Below, in pieces: positions 24,911-31,865 of a DNA stretch of 52,474 nt. Below the pieces are notes generated by a model. The model made no database searches and was not told the origin of the DNA. It saw only the letters and a program-made list of their open reading frames with translations. Source of the DNA: a bacterium (lineage in GTDB: Bacteria > Desulfobacterota > Desulfobulbia > Desulfobulbales > Desulfobulbaceae); contig JAUNUN010000017.1 of the NCBI GenBank assembly GCA_030538155.1, positions 1-52,474 on the forward strand, given 5' to 3'. The stretch's first letter is position 1. Each line of letters starts with the position of its first letter. The position numbers and the translations under genes were made by a program.

Positions 24911-27397
24911 ATGACAAGCTCTTTGCCGCGTGAATATCCCGTACCCTTGCCCGCCCTGCTTTTCCTTGACGGGAACCTGCTCATTACCGAGGTCAACACC
25001 GAGGCGGAGATGCTTTTGGGCAAACCCGGAGCAGAACTGCAGGGCGCACCCGTCGAAAATGTGCTCTGCACCCGTCATGAACGCCTTGATCTACGCAACC
25101 GTCTGCAAGCATTATCCCATGCCCCCGGCCCCCAACCTTGTCTGAGCGTAACCCTGCAGTCTCCCGGCAAGGAAATACTGCCCTGTTCAGCCTGCATGCT
25201 CCAGACGCTGCCCGGTCAATGGGAAGATGAAGATGCCGGCAATACGGCAGTGCCGCACCGCTACGTGCTGGTCCTGTGGCCGGATGATGCCTGTCATTTC
25301 GACCAGCAGGTCAGCGACACCCTTTTTGAAGGAGTACTCACCTTGGATGGCGCCTCCAGGGTTGTGGCCATGAACTGCGCGGCGGAAAAAATCACCGGCT
25401 GGAATCGTGCGGAATTGCTTGGCAAAAACGCGGAGGAGCTGCTGCCCGCCCTTTTTGCCTGGGATAATGTTCTGCCCGGCCCATCCGCCCGACTGGGCCT
25501 CTGCCTGACTGCGCAACTGGTTCTCTTCCCGCAAAAAAATGGAAGACAGATCGCCCTTTCCCTGCGTTCCTCCTCCCTGCAGGACCAGGCTGGGCGCGTT
25601 TTGGGTACAGTGCTCTGTTTTCAGGACTGCGCCGAATCTTTCTATATCAAGCAGGTCATGTCCTCGATTGCGGATGCGGTCTTTTCCATCGATACCGCCA
25701 AGAACATCACCTCCTTCAACACGGCTGCAGAAAGGCTGACCGGCTGGAAGGCCTCCGAAGTGCTGGGTCGGAAATGTTTCGACGTCTTGCGCTCCAGCCT
25801 GTGCGCCGACAACTGCCTGGCTGAGCGAGCTTTCACCCAGATTGATACGCCGGCTGAGCAGACGCTGTTTATCAAAAACAAGCGCAAGGTTTCGGTGCCG
25901 GTCTTTGCCACTTCCACGCCGCTCTACGACGACTTGGGCAATATCATCGGCAACATTGAAGTGCTGCGCGACCGCACCACCACGCTGCGCGGAAAGCACA
26001 TCCTTGATTCCATTGCCGATGGCGTATTCACAGTGGACAAGAACTGGAAGATCACCTCCTTCAACCGAGCCGCCGAACTGATTACCGGCTGGCGGCAGGA
26101 AGAGGCCATCGGCAAATCCTGCGCCGACATCTTCCATTCCTCCATCTGCGGCAGCAACTGCGCCATCGCTGAATCACTCTATACCGGCGAGGCTGTGGCC
26201 AACCGCGCCATCACCATCCGCAACAGCGCCGGAAAAAAGGTACCCATCAGCATCAGCGCTTCCCCCCTGATCGACCACGACGGGGCCATTATCGGCGGGG
26301 TGGAGACCTTCCGCGACCTGAGCGTCATCACCGCGCTGCGCGCCGAGTTGCACCAGCGCTACACCTTTAACGCCATTGTTTCCAAATCCGCAGCCATGCA
26401 GCGCATCTTTGCCATCCTGCCGGACGTGGCCCGCAGCAGCAGCACGGTGCTGATCACCGGCGAAAGCGGCACCGGCAAGGAACTGGTAGCCCGGGCCCTG
26501 CACAGTAACAGTGAACGCAGCGACAAACCCTTTGTGATAGTCAACTGCGCGGCCCTGCCCGAAACCCTGCTTGAATCCGAACTGTTCGGCTACAAGGCAG
26601 GCGCGTTTACCGATGCCAAAAAGGACCGGATAGGCCGTTTCGCCGCTGCCGAGGGCGGCACCCTGCTTTTGGATGAAATCGGCGAACTGCCGGGAAGTGT
26701 GCAGGCAAAGCTCCTGCGGGTGCTCCAGGAAAAGGTGTATGAACCGCTGGGCTCCAACACCTCGATCCATGCCGATGTGCGCATCATCTCCGCCACCAAC
26801 CGCGATTTGCAGGCCCTGGTGCAGAAAGGCTCGTTCCGGGACGACCTTTTTTATCGTCTCAACGTGGTCAACATCGCCCTGCCCTCCCTGCGGGAGCGCA
26901 AGGAGGACATCCACCTGCTTATTGAGCATTTCATCAATAAATTCAACGTGCAACAAGGAAAAGACATCGCAGGACTGGACAGCGATGCCATGGCCCTGCT
27001 CATGCGGCACCACTACCCCGGCAATATCCGTGAGCTTGAAAACATTATCGAGTTTGCCTTCATCCTCTGCAGTGGCGGCTATATCCACCCGCAGCACCTG
27101 CCCGAGCCCTTTGCCGGACAGAGACTGGAAGCAGGATCAGAATCCGGCTCTTCCGAACAGCACAAAACGCTTGCAGACATCGAGAAGCAGGCCATTCTGA
27201 CCAGCCTTGCCCGCAACAAGGGGCATCGCAATGCCACCAGTCAGGAATTGGGCATTTCGCGCGATACCCTACGCAGGAAGATCCTGGGTTATGCCCTGCA
27301 CAAGCAAGAAGAAGACAGTGCTAAACAGCGCAAAAACGTGCAAGCAGCGGGCAAAACGAGAAAAAACACAACGGGAAACAAGCGGAAAGAAAGTTGA
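24911..27397 (+). CDS. Sigma-54-dependent activator with four PAS domains
   Basis: An 828-residue bacterial enhancer-binding protein. Four PAS-like domains come first (about 10-120, 135-245, 250-360, 365-480). The last two each carry a C-x3-C motif (Cys298/302 in CADNC, Cys413/417 in CGSNC). An AAA+ domain follows (about 490-720) with Walker A GESGTGKE (from residue 517) and Walker B GGTLLLDEIGELP. The sigma-54 contact loop reads GAFTDA rather than GAFTGA. The C-terminal Fis-type HTH lies at about 765-800 (ATSQELGISRDTLRRKI), then a lysine-rich tail. It activates sigma-54 promoters in response to a small-molecule or redox signal. A sigma-54 promoter match lies 2.2 kb downstream before nrfD2, a likely target. 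The start lacks a good ribosome site. Confidence 0.93.
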   Translation: MTSSLPREYPVPLPALLFLDGNLLITEVNTEAEMLLGKPGAELQGAPVENVLCTRHERLDLRNRLQALSHAPGPQPCLSVTLQSPGKEILPCSACMLQTLPGQWEDEDAGNTAVPHRYVLVLWPDDACHFDQQVSDTLFEGVLTLDGASRVVAMNCAAEKITGWNRAELLGKNAEELLPALFAWDNVLPGPSARLGLCLTAQLVLFPQKNGRQIALSLRSSSLQDQAGRVLGTVLCFQDCAESFYIKQVMSSIADAVFSIDTAKNITSFNTAAERLTGWKASEVLGRKCFDVLRSSLCADNCLAERAFTQIDTPAEQTLFIKNKRKVSVPVFATSTPLYDDLGNIIGNIEVLRDRTTTLRGKHILDSIADGVFTVDKNWKITSFNRAAELITGWRQEEAIGKSCADIFHSSICGSNCAIAESLYTGEAVANRAITIRNSAGKKVPISISASPLIDHDGAIIGGVETFRDLSVITALRAELHQRYTFNAIVSKSAAMQRIFAILPDVARSSSTVLITGESGTGKELVARALHSNSERSDKPFVIVNCAALPETLLESELFGYKAGAFTDAKKDRIGRFAAAEGGTLLLDEIGELPGSVQAKLLRVLQEKVYEPLGSNTSIHADVRIISATNRDLQALVQKGSFRDDLFYRLNVVNIALPSLRERKEDIHLLIEHFINKFNVQQGKDIAGLDSDAMALLMRHHYPGNIRELENIIEFAFILCSGGYIHPQHLPEPFAGQRLEAGSESGSSEQHKTLADIEKQAILTSLARNKGHRNATSQELGISRDTLRRKILGYALHKQEEDSAKQRKNVQAAGKTRKNTTGNKRKES

Positions 27398-27418
27398 GGC
27401 TGGGACAGGGGGGGGAAT

Positions 27419-27451
27419 CCAGGGGAGAAGAGAGTACGGCTTCTCCCCTGG
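27419..27451. terminator. Bidirectional terminator-like hairpin between convergent genes
   Basis: CCAGGGGAGAAG, a nine-base loop, then CTTCTCCCCTGG: a perfect 12-base stem between the convergent ends of the sigma-54 regulator and the first NrfD gene. No T-run is attached on either side, but the position and stability make a terminator role for both genes likely. Confidence 0.65.
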
Positions 27452-27460
27452 TTCAGTCAA

Positions 27461-28654
27461 TCAGTGGTCTTCAGACAGGTGACCGCGGAAGAAACGCTCA
27501 CCCAGCATGAACATGATGCCACAGAAAGTGAAGCCGGCGAAGGTGATCATCCATTCATGCACTGAGGCGCTGTAGGGCAGAATATTCGGTACCCCTTCCA
27601 GGTGCATGGTGTGAAAGCCGGGAATGATCTGGCCGACCAGGAGCAGGTCGTAGCGCATGATGAAGATGCCGATGATGCTCAGCATGGAGCCAAAGGCCAT
27701 GGCGCCGATATGCCGCGCCCGCACCGCCAGGATGATAATCAGCGGCGCAACCAACCCCAGGAAAATCTCTCCAAACCAAAAATGCTGCGCATAAGGGCCA
27801 TTGATCACCGCCATGATGGCCTCATACTTGCCCGGCACCTTGCCGGCAATTCCGGAGATCATCTTCCAGGTGGTGAAGAAGATAATGGCAATGTAGAGGA
27901 GCGCGCCCAGTTTACCGACCGCGCGCAGGGATTCCTGCAGTTTTTCGCTCATTTTCCAGCCGTTGATACGATAGGCCAGCCAGTGGAAAAAGATAATGGT
28001 AGCGCAGCCGGACATCATGGCGGAGATGATGAAATAGATGGGCAGATAGGGCCCATGCCAGTACTCACGACCATTGAGCAGTCCAAAGACCGCACCCAGG
28101 TTGGAGTGGGCCGCCACACCGGAAACAACCCCCAGTAAACCGCTCATCCCTGCAGCTCTGTGGCGTCCTGCCTGCAAGAGTGCAAACTCTATCAGCATAA
28201 AAAACAGATACGCGCCGTACAAAGTGCCCATCCACCAGATATTGGAGCTGAGGTTGGGGGAAATGACGTTGTACACCGCCATGCGCCACGGATTCTCTAT
28301 TTCAAAAAAAATAACCAGAAAACCCGACACAATGGTGGCAATGGCCAGGAACACCGAACGCTTGGCTATGGGCTTGAAGGCCTCATAGCCAAAGACATGC
28401 CCAATGGATGAAACCAGACACAGGCCGGTGGAGGTGACTACAAAAAAGACGTAAGCCGCCAGCACCACGCCCCAAGGCACTTCCCTCGAAACGCCGAAGG
28501 TGTGCTCATGGCCCGCCAGCATGGAATGCAGGCCAAACAAAATGCCGATAAAGGTGAAAATGCCAAAGCCCCACAAGACCCGCTTGTAGGCGGTCGATGG
28601 GGTAATGACCAGTCCCCCGCTATGGGAGACGACATCTGCTGTTTGTACGGACAT
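27461..28654 (-). CDS. NrfD/PsrC-type quinone-interacting membrane protein (copy 1)
   Basis: A 397-residue polytopic membrane protein of the NrfD/PsrC family with about nine to ten helices. Family traits include SREVPWGVVLAAYVFFVVTSTGLCL near the start, ENPWRMAVYNVISPNLSSNIWWMGTLYG, and late segments HFWFGEIFLGLVAP and MRYDLLLVGQIIPGF. Such subunits bind menaquinone and pass electrons to or from an attached Fe-S protein. The gene has a strong ribosome site (GAGGAGG seven bases before the ATG). No Fe-S or catalytic subunit gene is adjacent on its strand; the nearest are the Mo/Fe-S pair across the regulator gene. It is a paralogue of the plus-strand NrfD at 29994. Confidence 0.93.
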   Translation of the reverse strand: MSVQTADVVSHSGGLVITPSTAYKRVLWGFGIFTFIGILFGLHSMLAGHEHTFGVSREVPWGVVLAAYVFFVVTSTGLCLVSSIGHVFGYEAFKPIAKRSVFLAIATIVSGFLVIFFEIENPWRMAVYNVISPNLSSNIWWMGTLYGAYLFFMLIEFALLQAGRHRAAGMSGLLGVVSGVAAHSNLGAVFGLLNGREYWHGPYLPIYFIISAMMSGCATIIFFHWLAYRINGWKMSEKLQESLRAVGKLGALLYIAIIFFTTWKMISGIAGKVPGKYEAIMAVINGPYAQHFWFGEIFLGLVAPLIIILAVRARHIGAMAFGSMLSIIGIFIMRYDLLLVGQIIPGFHTMHLEGVPNILPYSASVHEWMITFAGFTFCGIMFMLGERFFRGHLSEDH

Positions 28655-28681
28655 ACTCAGACCTCCTCATAAAAATATCCT

Positions 28682-28725
28682 AAAAAAGCGGCGACCAAAC
28701 GCCAGTTGCCTGTTTTCTGGTCACC
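28682..28725 (-). terminator. Intrinsic terminator or attenuator between small ORF and nrfD copy 1
   Basis: Minus-strand hairpin with arms GGTGACCA and TGGTCGCC (28718-28725 and 28690-28697), eight pairs including one G-U, followed by a six-base T-run (28682-28687). The stop codon of the 40-residue small ORF lies inside the stem, and the ribosome site of nrfD copy 1 follows about 15 bases later. It could cut off transcription before nrfD unless read-through is allowed. Confidence 0.6.
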
Positions 28726-28843
28726 GCAAATCACTCTCATCCAACAGTGCGTCAAGTACGGGTTTGATTTTCAAGTCGAACAGGGTGTGCAGGGATGCGC
28801 ATACCAGCCAGATTACGATAAATGCCACGGTTTCCGTTGCCAT
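28721..28843 (-). CDS. Small single-helix membrane protein, 40 aa
   Basis: A short reading frame with a strong ribosome site: AAGGAG eight bases before the ATG. The product has an N-terminal hydrophobic helix (VAFIVIWLVCASLHTLF) and a charged C-terminal tail (DLKIKPVLDALLDESDLR). I recognise no family. It sits 66 bases upstream of the NrfD gene on the same strand, with a terminator hairpin overlapping its stop codon. It could be a small accessory subunit of the NrfD complex or a leader peptide controlling read-through; both are inference. Confidence 0.6.
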   Translation of the reverse strand: MATETVAFIVIWLVCASLHTLFDLKIKPVLDALLDESDLR

Positions 28844-28961
28844 GACTCATACTCCTTGCCAGCCCAGAGGGCTTGTCTCAGCTCTCTACGCCACGCAGCC
28901 GGACATGCATCCTGCCTGTCACGCTACGCAAACGCGTTGACCCTACCCCTGCCAGTATCGC

Positions 28962-28978
28962 CAGGATTCAGAATCCTG
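28962..28978. repeat. Perfect 17-base palindrome
   Basis: CAGGATTC-A-GAATCCTG, arms of eight bases around a single base. It lies about 120 bases upstream of the small ORF and is a candidate protein-binding site. Confidence 0.45.
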
Positions 28979-29082
28979 TTTTCACGGGCATTCAGAGCCG
29001 GAAAAACAGCTTTGAAGCGACCCGTTTTCTGACCTAATTTCATACTTACTTATCCACTTGGATGTCAAGAGGAGTTTACATG

Positions 29083-29107
29083 ATATGTATCAATATAAGA
29101 TACATAT
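29083..29107. promoter_or_regulatory. Operator-like inverted repeat
   Basis: ATATGTATC and its exact complement GATACATAT are separated by seven AT-only bases. Two direct ATGTGAT copies follow at 29111-29117 and 29134-29140. The arm length and spacing suit a dimeric regulator or an enhancer site for the nearby sigma-54 activator. Confidence 0.5.
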
Positions 29108-29195
29108 TTAATGTGATAATTTAGGTTAAATATATGTGATTTATATTGAAAAAACGGAGAATTATACAAAATCAAAAACAGTCTTTTTATCTAAA

Positions 29196-29211
29196 TGCAA
29201 GAGTGAAACCA
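29196..29211 (-). promoter_or_regulatory. Possible sigma-54 promoter, minus strand
   Basis: TGGTTT-CACTC-TTGCA on the minus strand: GG and GC separated by exactly 10 bases, a good -12 half but only TGG conserved in the -24 half. It would give a leader of about 350 bases before the small ORF and nrfD copy 1. Confidence 0.35.
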
Positions 29212-29598
29212 GAATCCGCACTACAGGCGCAACTGCCTAAAAAAACGATTCTTGCAACTTAAATCCGCTGACAGCAGAAAAAAAGTTCTTGCACCCCGGC
29301 CGAGACCCCTAAGCACCCTTGCGATATCTCGCTTTATTCTATTGATATAACAATTAGTTACAAGAAATACTTGTGCAGCTCTGCTCCGCTCGCGCATCTC
29401 CGCGCGACCACTCCCGCACATGGCGCAGAGTAAGGCACTAACTTGCGTTAATGCGCCATTTTAAGCCATTACGATCACTATTATTCCTATTCTAACCCTC
29501 CTATATCCTTAAGGCTCGCACAGGCACATTAAATTTCTGTCAGAAAATTAAGCTCTTGGTATTCACCCCTGCTCCATGCTCGTGTTCCGGGCATGAGT

Positions 29599-29614
29599 TG
29601 GCATTCATTTTGCT
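29599..29614 (+). promoter_or_regulatory. Sigma-54 (-24/-12) promoter, plus strand
   Basis: TGGCAT-TCATT-TTGCT matches the consensus TGGCAC-N5-TTGCT in all but one base, with correct GG-N10-GC spacing. It lies 48 bases before the ATG of the 79-residue small ORF and about 380 bases before nrfD copy 2. A sigma-54 activator gene lies in the same locus. Confidence 0.72.
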
Positions 29615-29661
29615 TTGTGAAGGGTACAGCTCACTTTGTTACCCCAACCGCGAGGCAAACC

Positions 29662-29901
29662 ATGCAAAAACACAACTCTTCGCCGTATTTCCGCCGGAAC
29701 AGCATCTCTTCACAACTGTCATCAGTGCGCCTGTGGCGGCAATCTCACCGCCTGATCCTCAGTGAAGCAGGCTGGGGCAGTTGCGCCTGTTTGCTGTTTC
29801 TTATTGCCGGTCCTTTTTCCGCCCCGGTTGTTCTGCTTGCCCTGGCTCACCTTGCCCGCAAAGCGCAGGAAGAAGGCGGCAGAGAACCGATTTGCCTCTA
29901 A
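29662..29901 (+). CDS. Possible small membrane protein, 79 aa
   Basis: A frame starting at an ATG preceded by GAGG (six bases away). The N-terminal half is basic and polar (SSPYFRRNSISSQLSSVRLWRQSHRL). It is followed by one hydrophobic helix (ACLLFLIAGPFSAPVVLLALAHLA) and a charged end. I recognise no family. It starts about 48 bases after the sigma-54 promoter and ends 92 bases before nrfD copy 2, mirroring the small ORF upstream of nrfD copy 1, though the two peptides are not clearly alike. A chance frame is possible. Confidence 0.45.
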   Translation: MQKHNSSPYFRRNSISSQLSSVRLWRQSHRLILSEAGWGSCACLLFLIAGPFSAPVVLLALAHLARKAQEEGGREPICL

Positions 29902-29993
29902 TTCGCTCCCATTCAATCAGCAACATTCCAAGGCACACGCATCAACGCGTGTACCATCATCATGTCCAAACCACTTCAGTAAGGAGCCGCACC

Positions 29994-31184
29994 ATGTCTA
30001 CTGCAGGAGCCGTAACTACCACCGTCGTCGAAACAGATGCGGTCAGTTGGTCAAGGGTCAAACGTTATTCAGTCTTTTTCGGATTCTGGCTGCTGGTCGG
30101 CGTCCTGGTGGGCCTTACCGGTTTTATCATCGGCCACCACTCGCTCTTCAACACCTCACGTGAAATTCCCTGGGGTCTGCCCATCTCCGCCTATGCCTTT
30201 TTTGCCATTACCTCCACCGGCCTCTGCCTGCTGGCGGCCATCAGCCACCTCTTTGGCGGCAACAGATTGTCTCACCTGGCAAACCGCATGGTCTGGCTCT
30301 CCATTATCACCATTTGCAGCGCCTTTCTGGCCATTGGCCTAGAGCTGGAAAGCCCCTGGCGCATGGCGATCTACAACATTACCTCACCCAACCTGGCCTC
30401 CAACATCTGGTGGATGGGCACGCTCTACGGTCTGGCAGTGGGTTTTCTGCTGCTCGAATTCTGGCTCATCCTCACCAAACACTATAAAATCGCGCTTTTC
30501 CTGGGAGTATTGGGCGCACTGGCCGAAGTGGCTGCAAACACCTGTCTGGGCGGAGTTTTCTCTACTCTGGCGGCCCGTCCCTACTGGTATGGCGCACAAC
30601 TGCCCATTTACTTTCTCGGCTGTGCCTTTCTCTCCGGCGCGGCGGCCACGATCTGCTTCACCCATTTTGCCTATGCCCTGCGCAGCAAAAAGCTGCCTGA
30701 ACAGGTTTCCTCCAGCATGCAGGCAGCAGGTCAGGTCCTTTTGCTGATGCTGGTACTGATCAGTGTGTCCGTGTTCTGGAAAATCACCTCCAACTACGTA
30801 GGCGGCACCTCTGCCGGCCGGACAGCGGCCGACGCCCTGACTGCAGGTCCGCTTGCCACCCAGTTCTGGGTTTTCGAGGTTGCCATCGGCCTGGCCATTC
30901 CCATCCTGCTCTTGGTTCTATCGCGCCTGAAAAGCCCGCTGATTATGACCATCTCTTCCCTGATGGCGCTTACCGGCATGTTTTTTGCTCGTTTGAACCA
31001 GGTGGTTGCAGGTCAGATTGTCTACCCCTCCTTTGAACTGGAATCTGCCGCCGTATACGCAGCGTATGCACCCTCTTGGGCAGAATGGCTGATCATCGCC
31101 GCTGCCTTTGGCCTGACCGGTCTGGCCTTTGTGCAAGGTGAACGGTATTTCGGCGCACGTTTCATGGAATCCAGTTCCCACTGA
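29994..31184 (+). CDS. NrfD/PsrC-type quinone-interacting membrane protein (copy 2)
   Basis: A 396-residue polytopic membrane protein, paralogous to the minus-strand copy at 27461. Shared blocks are FNTSREIPWGLPISAYAFFAITSTGLCLL, ESPWRMAIYNITSPNLASNIWWMGTLYG and the late FWVFEVAIGLAIPILLL with LNQVVAGQIVYPSF. The start at 29994 is fixed by AAGGAG seven bases upstream; the longer frame upstream has no support. It is predicted to exchange electrons with menaquinone, but no Fe-S partner gene adjoins it. It is probably driven by the sigma-54 promoter at 29599. The MerR-type regulator gene follows by 87 bases. Confidence 0.93.
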   Translation: MSTAGAVTTTVVETDAVSWSRVKRYSVFFGFWLLVGVLVGLTGFIIGHHSLFNTSREIPWGLPISAYAFFAITSTGLCLLAAISHLFGGNRLSHLANRMVWLSIITICSAFLAIGLELESPWRMAIYNITSPNLASNIWWMGTLYGLAVGFLLLEFWLILTKHYKIALFLGVLGALAEVAANTCLGGVFSTLAARPYWYGAQLPIYFLGCAFLSGAAATICFTHFAYALRSKKLPEQVSSSMQAAGQVLLLMLVLISVSVFWKITSNYVGGTSAGRTAADALTAGPLATQFWVFEVAIGLAIPILLLVLSRLKSPLIMTISSLMALTGMFFARLNQVVAGQIVYPSFELESAAVYAAYAPSWAEWLIIAAAFGLTGLAFVQGERYFGARFMESSSH

Positions 31185-31271
31185 GCCGGTCTTACGAGGT
31201 GCAACAACACGTCATACGGCAAGGCTCACAGATTTTGAGTACTCCAGCACAAGCTGTTGAAGCGAGGAAAT

Positions 31272-31649
31272 ATGGTTGAAGATAACAAGGCGCTTTTTAC
31301 CATCGGCATGGCTGCGGAAATACTCGGGTTGCACCCGCGTACTTTACGGAGCTATGAAAAAGAAGGGCTGATCAAACCGGCCCGACGAGGAAAATGGCGG
31401 TACTATTCCACCGATGATATCAAATGGATTGAATGCATTCGCGAAATGATCCATGAGCAAGGCATTTCCATCAATGCCCTCAAAAAGCTCTTGGCCTATA
31501 CCCCTTGCTGGAACATTGCCAACTGCTCAAAGGATCGCAGAAAATTGTGCACTGCCATCTTTTCCAACAACCTGGTTCCTAAAAAACTCGCCCCCAAGAA
31601 GGCAAGCAAGCCCCAGGAACCAAATCGCGGCAGCGAGATTGCAAAATAA
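31272..31649 (+). CDS. MerR-family regulator with cysteine-containing C-terminus
   Basis: A 125-residue regulator. The MerR winged HTH covers about residues 8-75 (FTIGMAAEILGLHPRTLRSYEKEGLIKPARRGKWRYYSTDDI), of HspR/HTH_17-like type. The C-terminal part has PCWNIANC and a third cysteine in KKLC-like KLCTAIF, then a lysine-rich tail. The cysteines could bind metal or sense redox state, as in other MerR proteins, but the ligand is unknown. AGGA four bases before the ATG at 31272 decides the start. It follows nrfD copy 2 and may be co-transcribed with it. Confidence 0.87.
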   Translation: MVEDNKALFTIGMAAEILGLHPRTLRSYEKEGLIKPARRGKWRYYSTDDIKWIECIREMIHEQGISINALKKLLAYTPCWNIANCSKDRRKLCTAIFSNNLVPKKLAPKKASKPQEPNRGSEIAK

Positions 31650-31662
31650 GCAACAACCCTCC

Positions 31663-31696
31663 GCACCGGCAGCAGAAATCGCGCTGCTGTCGGTGC
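31663..31696 (+). terminator. Hairpin downstream of the MerR gene
   Basis: GCACCGGCAGCAG and CTGCTGTCGGTGC form a 13-base stem with one G-U pair and an eight-base loop, 13 bases after the MerR stop. No long T-run follows, so it is either a factor-dependent terminator or an mRNA end-protecting hairpin. Confidence 0.5.
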
Positions 31697-31865
31697 ATCT
31701 GTATTTCCGCGCCGGCCCCTTCCTTCTTTTGCCGGAGCACGCCTGAAAGTTGATTGAAGCCGGCAGGCTTATCGAGTATACAGCGTTGCTGTTGACTTGA
31801 TTCAATTGCAGCGACTCCAGCTACAGATGCTTGCTGCTCAATTTCCTTATTCTCTCCCCATCACT

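Larger units (their letters stand above)
28844..29661. promoter_or_regulatory. 818-base divergent regulatory region between the two nrfD units
   Basis: No gene-like frame is present. The middle (about 29040-29180) is strongly AT-rich compared with the rest of the window. It holds a 17-base palindrome (28962-28978), a 25-base inverted repeat (29083-29107), two ATGTGAT repeats 23 bases apart (29111, 29134), a sigma-54-like element on the minus strand (29196-29211) and a strong one on the plus strand (29599-29614). The layout is that of a control region serving both divergent units. Confidence 0.6.

Noticed and set aside
28920..28950. GGTCAACGCGTTTGCG as a sigma-54 element for nrfD copy 1
   Set aside because: GG and GC are 11 bases apart rather than 10.
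29041..29143. Short frame behind GGAG at about 29071
   Set aside because: Only 14 codons and made of the AT-rich inverted repeat; treated as regulatory DNA.
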